A stretch of DNA of 38,214 nucleotides from Planctomycetota bacterium (GCA_013151185.1 JAADIU010000164.1:1-38214); one strand, 5' to 3'; positions 16,177-24,697 are shown, counted from the first letter of the stretch. Numbers and translations: made by a program. Notes: generated by a model from the sequence alone, not told the origin.

Positions 16177-17271
16177 ATGATAAGTGCGGAAAACATGAGT
16201 ATTCGGCGTCACCTGCGACTGCTTGATAAGTTGATGCTGCTGGCCGCTTGCGGGATCGCTGCCGCCCTGTTTCTTTCTGTGGGTTGGCTTGCGATTGCAC
16301 CGATCGACCCTCGCGGTGCGGTCAGTTTGCTCACCCATCGCAATCCAATCGTCATGGTTCTAGAAGCCGTCGCGCTTGCGGCGATCACTGCTTTCCTGGC
16401 GACGTTGATCGCAGGCGCGAAACTGCCCGATGTGGGTGTATTCGCGGTGGGATTGGGTCTCACGTTGGCTTCGATGCGCGGAGGAACCGCGACCTACCTG
16501 TTAATCACGATCGCGAATGGAGACCGCAACGCCGAGCGGATGTTGGCGGGCAAGTTGGCGGGTGAATCTTTAATCTGGTCGGCGCTGATATTCGTGGGCA
16601 TGTTGGTATCGGGTTTAACGACGCGGTACCTGCGCGATCAGCGGGCGGCCTTTGGTGATTCTTCGCTAGCCCCATCCGCAAACCCTGGCCCGGTTCAACT
16701 TGAGGAATTGGCTGTTTCGGAGTGTCCGGTTGTCAATCGCAGACTCGGCACTGGTCAAGAGTCCGATCAGACGATGGCCACTCGCCTCGGAGGGTTGAAG
16801 ACGACTTTGGTGACGGCGGTCGTGGCGCTCTTCGCGTTTTGCCTGTTGGTCTCGGGCCGACTTCCGCGGGCCATCATGCACGGGCAGGTTTTGTTCGCGG
16901 TGTTCAGTTCGTTTTATCTGGGTGTGTGGATATCGAAGCAGTGGTTCGCGTGTCGCACAGCGTTTTGGAGCTTGCTGGCTGTGCCGTTGGTGGCTGTGCT
17001 CGGATATGTGTGGGCTGTCTCTGCCAGTTCGTCGGGGCATGCGTACGCAGGGCTGGCCAACGTTCCCATGAGCGATTTCTTGCGGGCACTCCCGATTACG
17101 TTTGTCGCGGCGGGTACGATGGGCGTGTTGTTCGCGCGATGGACGCTCGGTGATTCCCCACCCAGCCCGGTGGCTGTCCTCGTCGGGGGATCAACGGGTC
17201 TCTTAAAGCATGGCAGCCGACCGCATGGCCCTGCATCGAAACCGAAAAAATCAGACCGCAAAGGTTTGTAG
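16177..17271 (+). CDS. Multi-pass membrane protein of unknown family
   Basis: The 364-residue product has about seven hydrophobic helices: roughly 20-42, 60-80, 85-105, 132-152, 212-232, 242-285 (two) and 305-325. A long polar loop at about 155-210 contains many Ser, Gln and Glu. The C-terminus is basic (PASKPKKSDRKGL). The start may be 16177 or the ATG at 16195, and neither has a strong ribosome binding site. It follows the SGNH-like gene by 56 bases on the same strand and may be co-transcribed. I do not recognise the family. Confidence 0.6.
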   Translation: MISAENMSIRRHLRLLDKLMLLAACGIAAALFLSVGWLAIAPIDPRGAVSLLTHRNPIVMVLEAVALAAITAFLATLIAGAKLPDVGVFAVGLGLTLASMRGGTATYLLITIANGDRNAERMLAGKLAGESLIWSALIFVGMLVSGLTTRYLRDQRAAFGDSSLAPSANPGPVQLEELAVSECPVVNRRLGTGQESDQTMATRLGGLKTTLVTAVVALFAFCLLVSGRLPRAIMHGQVLFAVFSSFYLGVWISKQWFACRTAFWSLLAVPLVAVLGYVWAVSASSSGHAYAGLANVPMSDFLRALPITFVAAGTMGVLFARWTLGDSPPSPVAVLVGGSTGLLKHGSRPHGPASKPKKSDRKGL

Positions 17272-17308
17272 AACTGGTTCTGCCTTCTGACTGGAACCGC
17301 GAAGATTC

Positions 17309-17506
17309 ATGATTTGGGAGCGAACACCAATCGACCCGCGGCGCGTGATCGCGCTTCGTGCCATTCGTGAGACGAATGCGTTTCTCACGGAGTGCGTTCG
17401 CAACCCGGATCGCTTCCGTAGGATTCCAGTCGTGCGCGTGGGGTTCGGTTCGTTCCCGCCCGGTCTTGCCGGCGAATTCTGGAGCGAGATGCTGGCTGTC
17501 GCCTGA
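17309..17506 (+). CDS. Possible small protein of 65 residues
   Basis: This short open frame begins at an ATG in the gap after the membrane protein gene. Its product has an unusually gene-like composition: an Arg-rich helix (DPRRVIALRAIRETNAFLTE), then PVVRVGFGSFPPGLAGEFWS. About two thirds of its third codon positions are G or C, as in true neighbours. No strong ribosome binding site is visible, and the family is unknown. It ends 23 bases before the convergent HD-GYP gene. Confidence 0.4.
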   Translation: MIWERTPIDPRRVIALRAIRETNAFLTECVRNPDRFRRIPVVRVGFGSFPPGLAGEFWSEMLAVA

Positions 17507-17529
17507 GCGCGTTCGGGAGCGCTCCACGA

Positions 17530-18345
17530 TTACGTTGGCTCTCGCATCTGTGCAGAAGGCAGTTTGTTCCCAGCCACCTGTCCGTCGGTTTCCTCCAGCC
17601 ATTCCAGAAGAACATCGACCACCGCAGGGTCGAACTGCGCGCCACGGTTGCGTCGCATCTCCTCTTTCGCTTCCGCCATCGACAATGCCGGTCGATACGC
17701 CCGTCGCGACAGCATGGCGTCCAGCGCGTCGGCGACTGCGAGGATGCGGGCACCGATCGGAATCTGCTCGCCCACCAATCCGGCAGGATATCCGCCCCCG
17801 TCAAATCGTTCGTGGTGGTGCAGGATCAGCGGGAGTTCCCTCTTAAGGTGCGTGGTGTGGCCTAAAATTTCCACACCGATCTCCGGGTGTTGACGCACGA
17901 TCTCGAATTCCTGCGGCAGCAGGCGGTCGGTCTTTTGCAGAATGGCATCGGGGATGCCAATTTTTCCGATGTCGTGCAGCTTCGCGGCGATTTCAATCCG
18001 TTCGGTTTCTCGCGCATCGAGGCCCATGCGTCTTGCGATACCGACGGCGAACCCGCTGACACGCAGCGAATGGTCGTGGGTATACGGATCGCGCGCCTCA
18101 ACCGCAGCGACGAGTGCGCGGGTCGATTCGAGGTACGACCGGCGCAGCTGCTCACCGAGGACTTTCAGGGAATCGCCAACGAACTTCTTGGTCTTGACCG
18201 GATTGCGCATCGCTGGATCATCCGTTGCGTTGTACCAACGAACCGTTCGGCGGCTTTGCCCGTCGTCAACCCGTTGAGCCTGAGAAACTTCCACGGGTTC
18301 CGGGTTGGCCGAATCGCGGGGCGATTGATTCTGTGCATGGTTCAT
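17530..18345 (-). CDS. HD-GYP domain phosphodiesterase
   Basis: The 271-residue product has an HD-GYP domain from about residue 75 to 250. HD-GYP proteins hydrolyse cyclic di-GMP or act as related metal-dependent phosphohydrolases in the cytoplasm. The HD motif (KLHDIGKIGIPD, around 122-133) and the HHERFDGGGYPAGL block (177-190) are intact, as are the earlier YTHDHSLRV (88-96) and later ARILAVADALDAM segments. The N-terminal 60 residues are polar, and no receiver or PAS domain precedes the catalytic part, which is shorter than usual for signal-responsive forms. The start is taken at the ATG at 18345; an in-frame ATG at 18441 would add a polar leader. It lies downstream of the HEAT-repeat gene on the same strand. 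Confidence 0.85.
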   Translation of the reverse strand: MNHAQNQSPRDSANPEPVEVSQAQRVDDGQSRRTVRWYNATDDPAMRNPVKTKKFVGDSLKVLGEQLRRSYLESTRALVAAVEARDPYTHDHSLRVSGFAVGIARRMGLDARETERIEIAAKLHDIGKIGIPDAILQKTDRLLPQEFEIVRQHPEIGVEILGHTTHLKRELPLILHHHERFDGGGYPAGLVGEQIPIGARILAVADALDAMLSRRAYRPALSMAEAKEEMRRNRGAQFDPAVVDVLLEWLEETDGQVAGNKLPSAQMREPT

Positions 18346-18624
18346 CAAGGTTCTTCTCGCTGAGAGTCGTTCACTTCTTTCGTGTTCGTCCAACGCCGGT
18401 ATCGGAACGGTGCGGGGCGGCCTTGATTGCGAAAAACACATTGGGAGGGGCGGACTTATCGGAGTTGATGAGCCCGAGAAAACGCGCGGATACGCGGCTC
18501 AATCGGTACCGATTTGAGGTCTGAAAACCGCTGATCCAATAAGCGTATTTGCCGCAAGAATCGGACGCAGCCATCTGCGGACGAAGAACCAGAAACGGCG
18601 TCAGAAATGGTGCCAGAAATAGCG

Positions 18625-20823
18625 TCAGCCTTTACCCGAGGAACGTTCCAGCCCATTCGTTGAAGCGCTCACGACGGTTTGGGCGTCGAGGTGTTGTTTG
18701 AGCAGGGGATAGGCGTCCAGAGGAATGGTGCGCAGGGCGGCTGACAGGGACTCGAGTTCGTCAAGCCGCTGCGCGTCTGACAGTGCGTCGAGGTATTGGA
18801 TGGTGCCGTTTTGCACGGAGGCAATCGTTTCAGCAGAGCCTTTCGTCAGCGCTGCGAGCAGGTCGGGAAGGTCTTCCGTCTTGTTGCATGACAGCGAGCT
18901 TTTGAACAGTTCAATCGCGACATCGATTCTTTCAGAAGCGCTCTTTCCTTCGGACTGCGTGTAGAGCTTTCGCCAATAGGGCAGCGCCTCGACGTTGCGT
19001 CCAAGGCCAACGTAAGTTTCCGCGAGGCGCTGCTGGATGTCGGGCAAGCGCGGGTGGGGTGGTTCGCTCTCGACGAGATCTGCTTCCAGTGGGGCGAGAT
19101 ACTCTGTCAGGAGGTTGGGAAAGTCGGAGAGCTTGTCCGAAATAGAAACGCGCTGATCGACGGTCAGCCGAGTGCTGATACTGCCAAACGCCAACCACGC
19201 CTGCCGACGCGGGCCTTCGACTTTTTCGGTGCTGGGGTCTAGACGCGCCACGACCGTCGGAACTTGATCGATCGTCCCCAACGCGCCCAACGCTGCGATG
19301 GCCCGTTGTCTGACGCGGGCGTCTGCGTGGGCGACCAATTCACTGAGTCGGTCAAGCTGTTTTCCGTTCCCCACGATGGCGACGCCTTGAATGGCCTGCA
19401 GCAACATCTCCGGATCCGTCGCCGAGAGGTTGGCTTCAAACTCGTGTTTGAATTCTGCCGAACCGATTGCGGCCATCGCGCCGAGCAATGCGACTTTTAA
19501 CCGTTGCGACGCGCCGTCCGTAGCCGCGAATCGGGAGCGCAGCGGCGCGATGAGATTCTTGATGTGAACGTTCGTGAGCACATCCTTAGCCGCCAACATC
19601 CCGAGCGCGTCGCTGGCGGCGGCTGCGCAGGCGTCCGGAGAGTTCTCGCGTGTGATCTCGTTGATGAGCGGTTCCACGGCATCGGGACTCCGCAGCTTTC
19701 CGAGCATGCTCAAAATCGTCTCTCGCACGACCGGGTCGAACTCAATGGTCAAGCGCGTGAGCATCGGGCTGGCGTCGGCTGGGTCGTTCAAAGCGCCGAC
19801 GATTTCGAGGGAGGTCTTTCGGACGGCGGGTTCGGGATCGTTGAACCGCTCCCGCAGAGACGCACGCAATCCGTCGGACGGGGGGTTGCCTTCGGAAATT
19901 TGCTCAGCCACCAGACCGGCAGAGACCATGCGGGCATCGGCGGTCGCGTCGTTGAGCCAGTCGATCAGGAGTTTGTCCTTTTGATCGGCGGGCGTGAGTC
20001 GATACTGGGCGGTCAACGCTTCTTTCAGGCGATTCGCAGTTCGTTCGTGTTGTTGCGCGGACGAGGTCTTAAGGTTCTGAAACTCGCGATCGCGCAAGGC
20101 GAGGCGACGCGACTTTAGCGACAGTTGCAGGCGCAACCATTGGGCTTCGTTGAGGGTTCCCTGTTTCTTCCACCACGCCTGCCAAGCCGACACCGTTCCG
20201 TCGTGCGTTGCGCCGACGTTGGAAAGGGCGTCCAGGATCGCGGGGCGCATCTGCGGTTCGATCGTATTGAGTAGCCCGATAAGCTGCGAAACAACAGCGC
20301 GGCGATCGGTGTTGCGCGCCATCGCCGACAGCGCCGCGCGCCGTTCACGCGAGGAAGCATCCTGCCGACCGACGATGCGCCCCAACGATTCAAATACGCC
20401 CGAACCCTGAAACCACGACAGCGCCCGCGATGCCGCCTCCGACAATTCATCCGACGGATGTTTCAAAAGTGCGAGCAGTGGATCGACCAGACGCGCATCG
20501 AGCGGTGCAGAGGGGTCCCGGGCGATTCGAGCAATCGCCAAACAAACCACGAGCTTCGTCGAGGGTTCATCTCCCGCACTGAGGAGGTTTACCGCAAGGT
20601 CGATCGCCTGCTTCGACGGGGATGCAAGCATCGCCTCGGCTTGACCGACCCTCGTTTCCTGCGAGTCGTCTACGTTGATGATGATGGCCCGCTGACTGTC
20701 GAGCTGCTTTGATAGCGGGGAGGGTTGGTGGATGGGGCTCGGCTGAGCGATCACCGACAATGGCGATACGAGAGCACAGACCAAAAAAGTCCACGGCATC
20801 AATCGCACCGCTGCCAACCCCAT
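18625..20823 (-). CDS. Exported HEAT-repeat protein
   Basis: The 732-residue product begins at the ATG at 20823 with a signal peptide that probably ends at VIA-Q (26/27). The open frame continues upstream to 21048, but that part overlaps the pyk leader. Several HEAT-like helical repeats are visible, for example ARLVDPLLALLKHPSDELSE near the start, DPEPAVRKTSLEIVGALNDP, DPVVRETILSMLGKL and DARVRQRAIAALGALG. A long charged helix sits in between, and the last 200 residues have TPR-like helices (LAETYVGLGRNVEALPYWRK). It probably serves as an extracytoplasmic scaffold. No enzymatic domain is visible. An HD-GYP gene follows. Confidence 0.7.
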   Translation of the reverse strand: MGLAAVRLMPWTFLVCALVSPLSVIAQPSPIHQPSPLSKQLDSQRAIIINVDDSQETRVGQAEAMLASPSKQAIDLAVNLLSAGDEPSTKLVVCLAIARIARDPSAPLDARLVDPLLALLKHPSDELSEAASRALSWFQGSGVFESLGRIVGRQDASSRERRAALSAMARNTDRRAVVSQLIGLLNTIEPQMRPAILDALSNVGATHDGTVSAWQAWWKKQGTLNEAQWLRLQLSLKSRRLALRDREFQNLKTSSAQQHERTANRLKEALTAQYRLTPADQKDKLLIDWLNDATADARMVSAGLVAEQISEGNPPSDGLRASLRERFNDPEPAVRKTSLEIVGALNDPADASPMLTRLTIEFDPVVRETILSMLGKLRSPDAVEPLINEITRENSPDACAAAASDALGMLAAKDVLTNVHIKNLIAPLRSRFAATDGASQRLKVALLGAMAAIGSAEFKHEFEANLSATDPEMLLQAIQGVAIVGNGKQLDRLSELVAHADARVRQRAIAALGALGTIDQVPTVVARLDPSTEKVEGPRRQAWLAFGSISTRLTVDQRVSISDKLSDFPNLLTEYLAPLEADLVESEPPHPRLPDIQQRLAETYVGLGRNVEALPYWRKLYTQSEGKSASERIDVAIELFKSSLSCNKTEDLPDLLAALTKGSAETIASVQNGTIQYLDALSDAQRLDELESLSAALRTIPLDAYPLLKQHLDAQTVVSASTNGLERSSGKG

Positions 20824-21104
20824 TTGAGTACGCGACGTGAGAATCGATCCATCCTGGCGATCGGACCAGAAAATGCTCGATTCATCGTTCAACTTCAATA
20901 TGTAGCCAATGCGCCGGGCGATTGCAAACCGAGCGGCTACCCATCGGTCGCTACCCATGCGCTCAAACCTTCTTATCGGCGCGTGGGTGCCTCCGCCAAC
21001 AATGATTCGGCTTGCGGCATCGATGCGGATCGACGAAAACATACTCAAACGGTTTCGAGGCGTCCGCGTCGGGGTGGGCCTGCGTCTTTGATGGAGACGA
21101 TTCT

Positions 21105-22580
21105 ATGAGTGCTGGAAGGTCAAACGCTGCGGTCAAATCTGGTGATGGTCCCTCCTGGTCGGGGACCAAGGTGGTGGCGACCCTTGGACCGGGATCGCTC
21201 GATCCCTCGGTCCTCGAGCCTCTTCTGCTTTCCGGGGTTCATGTCGTTCGACTCAACTTTTCGCATGGTACGCTCGCCGACCATCTGAAAGCGGTGCAGA
21301 ACCTCCGCGCCATTTCAAAGAAGCATCAGCTTTCCATCGCCATCATGGGCGATTTGTGCGGGCCAAAAATTCGCCTCGGGACTGTCCAAGGTGACGGGGT
21401 CCGGATCGAACGCGGTGCTTCGCTTCGCCTTGTCGGCGAGGATGTTGTCGGTGATAGCGAAGTCGTATCGATCAATCAGCCGGACATTCTTACAGACATC
21501 AAGGTTGGGCATCGTGTTTTGATCGACGACGGCATGGTGCGATTCGTTGTGACCGAGGCCAGCGTGCAGGGGCTGACGTGTGAGTGCAAGGTGGGCGGTA
21601 TCATCAAAAGTCGCAAAGGTGTGAACCTGCCCGACAGCAATCTGCAAATCGACGCGCTCACCGAGAAGGACATCAAAGACCTCGAATGGGCAACCACGCA
21701 GGAGCTTGACTATCTGGCGATGTCTTTCGTTCGGACAGCGGACGACATCCGGCAACTGCGCGAGCGACTCGGTGCCCAGTGCGTGGACATTCACATCGTC
21801 GCAAAAATCGAAACACCCCAAGCCGTCGAAGACATCGACAACATCATCGAGGCATCCGACGCCATTCTCGTTGCGCGTGGTGATCTGGGCGTCGAGATGG
21901 AACTCGTTCACGTCCCGCGCGTTCAAAAAGAAATCTGCGCACGATGCAGACGCAGCGGAACACCGGTCATCATCGCAACGCAAATGCTGCAATCCATGGT
22001 CACCGAATCCATCCCGACCCGAGCGGAAGTCAGCGATGTGGCCAACGCGATCGTCGATGGTGCCGATGCGGTCATGCTCTCGGCTGAAACCGCGGTGGGG
22101 GCCCATCCCATCGAAGCCGTGCGGATGATGAACCGAATCGCCGCAGAAGCGGATCACTACGACGAGCATCTGAGCAGGCCCATCGCAGCAAACGAACTTT
22201 GCCACGGCGTCACCGCAGCAGTCGCGGACAGCATCCGGTCGATTGCCCGCAAGGTGGACGCGGTTGCAGTCGCCATCTGGACCGAAAAAGGCGTCTTGGC
22301 ACGTCTCCTAAGCCGTCACCGCATCGATCGCCCCCTCATTGCCTTGGTTCCGGGCGAGGATGTCCGCCGCCGGCTCGCCCTTTACTACGGAGTCACATCG
22401 GCGACGGTCAGCAAGCCCGACGAGATTCGCAATTGCCTCGAAAGAGTCGACGAAGTTCTCGTCAGGGAAGGGTGGGCCCAGCAAGGCGATCCGATCGTCA
22501 TGGGGTTTGGTCCAGCCAGCATGGAGTGGGGCGACACGGGTTCGATCACGATTCACAAATTGGGCACACGTCGGCATTGA
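21105..22580 (+). CDS. pyk: Pyruvate kinase
   Basis: Pyruvate kinase transfers phosphate from phosphoenolpyruvate to ADP at the end of glycolysis. The start is the ATG at 21105, with a GGAG 8 bases upstream, giving 491 residues. Active-site features are intact: Arg49 and Ser53-His54 in VRLNFSHG, Lys234 and Glu236 in IVAKIETPQA, Asp260 in VARGDLGVE and Thr292 in IIATQML. The B domain lies between about 92 and 190, and the C-terminal domain begins near 360. The phosphate-loop segment reads GDLCGPKIRLG, with Lys88 where potassium-dependent enzymes have Glu. This is the signature of potassium-independent pyruvate kinases. The gene is divergent from the HEAT-repeat gene. Confidence 0.96.
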   Translation: MSAGRSNAAVKSGDGPSWSGTKVVATLGPGSLDPSVLEPLLLSGVHVVRLNFSHGTLADHLKAVQNLRAISKKHQLSIAIMGDLCGPKIRLGTVQGDGVRIERGASLRLVGEDVVGDSEVVSINQPDILTDIKVGHRVLIDDGMVRFVVTEASVQGLTCECKVGGIIKSRKGVNLPDSNLQIDALTEKDIKDLEWATTQELDYLAMSFVRTADDIRQLRERLGAQCVDIHIVAKIETPQAVEDIDNIIEASDAILVARGDLGVEMELVHVPRVQKEICARCRRSGTPVIIATQMLQSMVTESIPTRAEVSDVANAIVDGADAVMLSAETAVGAHPIEAVRMMNRIAAEADHYDEHLSRPIAANELCHGVTAAVADSIRSIARKVDAVAVAIWTEKGVLARLLSRHRIDRPLIALVPGEDVRRRLALYYGVTSATVSKPDEIRNCLERVDEVLVREGWAQQGDPIVMGFGPASMEWGDTGSITIHKLGTRRH

Positions 22581-22627
22581 TGCTTCCTGCTTGACCCGAT
22601 CGCGCCCGCATCTACGATTGCGACATC

Positions 22628-23203
22628 ATGAAACAGAACAATTTCACCAAACGTATCGCCTGCGTGTTCGGCCTCGGATTGCTTTGTGGTTGCACCCCCG
22701 TTCAGCGATCGGGCGACCTGATGATTCAGGACGTGCCCGGCGCAGATCAGCCGCGAATTGACGAGCTTTGGTCCGTTTGCGAGGGCGTGCTTCGCAAGCA
22801 TGGTTTTCGGCTTGATCGAATGGATCGCCGTGCCGGAATCCTGACCACCCATCCCGAAACGTCGCAACACTTCTTTGAAATTTGGCGCAAGGATGTTGCA
22901 ACGCCTTACGATTTTTGGGAAGCCAGCCTCCGCACGATCCGGCGATCGGTCGAAATTCAAACCGAACCGGACGCAGCAAAAGGCGAAACGCGATTGACCG
23001 TCATCGTCAAACGTGAACTGTACTCCGCACCGGATCGACAGTTCAACAACTCCATCGGAGCGCTCCAGTTCTACAGAAATACATTGCCCTCTCTCGAGAC
23101 TGGCGCGAAGCTGACCGCCGCCGACGATGAATGGATCGAAGATGGGCGCGATCTCGCGATGGAGAAACGGCTCTTGGAAATGATCGTCGCCCGCGCAGGT
23201 TGA
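22628..23203 (+). CDS. Lipoprotein of unknown function
   Basis: The 191-residue product has a type II signal peptide with lipobox LCGC, so Cys22 should be acylated. The mature part begins with a polar linker. It then has a helix (PRIDELWSVCEGVLRKHGF) and a strand-helix pattern around FEIWRKDVATPYDFWEAS and RRSVEIQTEPD, suggesting one small alpha/beta domain. It lies 47 bases downstream of pyk and may share its transcript. No family is recognised. Confidence 0.65.
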   Translation: MKQNNFTKRIACVFGLGLLCGCTPVQRSGDLMIQDVPGADQPRIDELWSVCEGVLRKHGFRLDRMDRRAGILTTHPETSQHFFEIWRKDVATPYDFWEASLRTIRRSVEIQTEPDAAKGETRLTVIVKRELYSAPDRQFNNSIGALQFYRNTLPSLETGAKLTAADDEWIEDGRDLAMEKRLLEMIVARAG

Positions 23204-23218
23204 AACGGACATCGAGAC

Positions 23219-23289
23219 TGTCACACTCACTGAGTCTGTGACACTCACTGTCACAGAACTACCATGAGAGACACTGCCACAGAACTACC
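23219..23289. repeat. Overlapping palindromes and an 18-bp direct repeat
   Basis: A near-perfect palindrome spans 23219-23243 (TGTCACACTCA against TGAGTCTGTGACA with one extra base). An alternative stem TGTGACA/TGTCACA encloses CTCAC at 23237-23255. CACTGYCACAGAACTACC occurs twice, at 23246-23263 and 23272-23289, with a 26-base period. The element lies between convergent genes and may end transcription, although no U tract follows. Confidence 0.65.
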
Positions 23290-23301
23290 CACCGCAATCG
23301 G

Positions 23302-23775
23302 CTACCAGTTACCGATGTCGTCGGCAGTGCCCGACAATCCGTCACCGCCTTTGCTCCAAAGGTCGTAACTGAGGTCGTTGTGCGAACCGGGCGAGACGTA
23401 TTGGAAGGGTTCATCCCACGGGTCGACCAGAATGTCGGGGTTGTTGATGTAAGGTCCGCTCCATCGTTCCCCTGTCGCCAGGAGGCTGGGTGGGCTCAGC
23501 AATTCGTCAAGCGACCACGGAAGCCGCTTCATCCCGATGCGGAAACGCTGGATGCTGAGCGCCACAATGCCATCCGGTCTGACGACACGCTCAGCCACTT
23601 CGGATTTTCGCTCGTTGTCCTCGAAGTACTCGGTATTCAGGTCGATTGTGTCCGTACCCGGTTCGGTTGGCGGTGTGACTCGCTTGTCGAGGTAAAGCCA
23701 AACCGTCAGACCGACCGCAATCAGGCACAAACCCACGATGGTGAGGAACAGTGGTAGAAGTGATCCGCGTTTCAT
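23302..23775 (-). CDS. Membrane-anchored protein with a type II secretion pseudopilin-G-like domain
   Basis: The 157-residue product starts at the ATG at 23775; a longer TTG start adds only polar residues. A hydrophobic segment at about 7-28 follows two basic residues. The C-terminal half matches the globular end of GspG/major pseudopilins: LPWSLDELLSPP, WSGPYINNPDILVDPWDEPF, QYVSPGSHNDLSYDLWSKGG and the terminal DGLSGTADDIGNW, including the Asp/Gly-rich calcium-site region. However, the prepilin peptidase signature (Gly-Phe-Thr-Leu-x-Glu) is missing, so it is probably not assembled as a normal pseudopilin. It may be a free-standing anchored relative. Confidence 0.65.
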   Translation of the reverse strand: MKRGSLLPLFLTIVGLCLIAVGLTVWLYLDKRVTPPTEPGTDTIDLNTEYFEDNERKSEVAERVVRPDGIVALSIQRFRIGMKRLPWSLDELLSPPSLLATGERWSGPYINNPDILVDPWDEPFQYVSPGSHNDLSYDLWSKGGDGLSGTADDIGNW

Positions 23776-24243
23776 AGCCAGCCGAAAATCCCGCTGCTCG
23801 GCTGGTATCAACCCCCATGCCGATCAAAGTTCACCTTGCTGTCACCGAGTGGACCGCCCCCGCCAGCCCAACCCGCAATGCTCATCTTGAACGACTGTTC
23901 CCGTCGAGTCAATCGCCTCATCTACACCCCGATCCGAGGCCTCCTATCGCCCATTCCTACCGTTTGCAATTCGTCGCAAGAAGTCGCATTTGTTCGCAAG
24001 TCGTCGCACGAAACGAAGTTAGCGATTTCCGGGTTTTTTTCTTGCGGGCCTTTGCGGCAGCCTGCTGCGCCGGATTTTGCGCCGCTTCTTGAACCGCTGC
24101 ATTCTCGAAGTGCTGGTCCGTTGCCTGAAGATAATGCTTCGTGGCCAGGATTCTGCCAGTTCGGTTTCACGGGTGCTGCGAAGGTTCTAAGAAAGTGGTT
24201 CTCCTCCGAAAAAGTTGTTGATGTAAGTGCTTGAGTGACAATG
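23776..24243. other. Intergenic region before the ISL3 fragment
   Basis: This stretch of about 470 bases has no gene I can support. It contains a five-unit 10-bp phased repeat (23963-24008) and a run of seven T at about 24034-24040 without a clear stem before it. Long minus-strand open frames cross it (23922-24473), and their translation through the repeats reads Cys-Asp-x-Leu motifs with a 10-residue period, so a decayed protein tail is possible. Confidence 0.5.
23963..24008. repeat. 10-bp phased repeat array (five units)
   Basis: The hexamers TTTGCA, GTCGCA, GTCGCA, TTCGCA and GTCGCA begin at 23963, 23973, 23983, 23993 and 24003, exactly 10 bases apart. Spacing of one helical turn places all sites on the same face of the DNA, as in arrays that bind a protein cooperatively. 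The array lies about 190 bases upstream of the pseudopilin-like gene and about 240 bases before the ISL3 fragment. Confidence 0.65.
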
Positions 24244-24316
24244 GACACCGGTTTTCCCGGTGCTAAACGAGCGTTTGTTAACGACGGTTGTTTGGCTGAA
24301 AGGAGAAACCGGTGTC
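24244..24316 (+). promoter_or_regulatory. Leader hairpins masking the transposase start
   Basis: GACACCGGTTT at 24244-24254 is the exact reverse complement of AAACCGGTGTC at 24306-24316, which includes the GTG start codon at 24312. The same left arm can instead pair locally with CCGGTGCT (24258-24264), and a small CGTT/AACG stem lies in between. The two folds are mutually exclusive, so the start can be masked or exposed. Confidence 0.55.
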
Positions 24317-24563
24317 TGGACGGAGTATAGCGGCTTACTTCCCTTGGCGTCGAGTCAAGGTGGCGAATCAAAACGTGAACACGGATTCGCGCACAGCTCT
24401 GGTTCGGCTGGAGCCGGATCAGCGGTATCGCGCGCGTTGTCATGGTTGCGGCGGTTCGGCTCGAACGGTTCACTCCTACACGCGGAAGTTCGTTCGCGAT
24501 TTGGCGATTGGCGATTTCACCATAAGGAAATGCCCGCCCCGTGGCGCGCAGTTATGTCGCTAG
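24312..24563 (+). pseudogene. Truncated ISL3-family transposase (N-terminal fragment)
   Basis: Eighty-three residues follow a GTG start with AGGAG 6 bases upstream. The sequence matches the start of ISL3-type transposases: an acidic/hydrophobic strand region, then RARCHGCGGSARTVHSYTRK with the CxxC zinc-binding pair at residues 43 and 46, then VRDLAIGDFTIRK, the conserved block that usually runs straight into the next zinc-binding segment. After about 24530 the sequence leaves the family and stops. The catalytic core, about 300 residues, is missing. The rest of the element was probably lost by deletion. Confidence 0.65.
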
Positions 24564-24697
24564 TTGCGCCAAACTCCGCAAGAAAGCTGGCCGCGTGCGG
24601 CGCACGTCGTCATGACGCACATCGGTGATGTCGAGAATGAAGTGTATGGCGTTCTTGTGTTGGTGGTCGCTCGTGATCTTCGGTGTCGCTGAGTTGA

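Noticed and set aside
20824-21048. Longer N-terminus for the HEAT-repeat protein
   Set aside because: It would place a polar stretch before the signal peptide and overlap the pyk leader.
23963-24008. CRISPR array
   Set aside because: The repeats are only six conserved bases at 10-bp spacing, with no spacers or cas genes.
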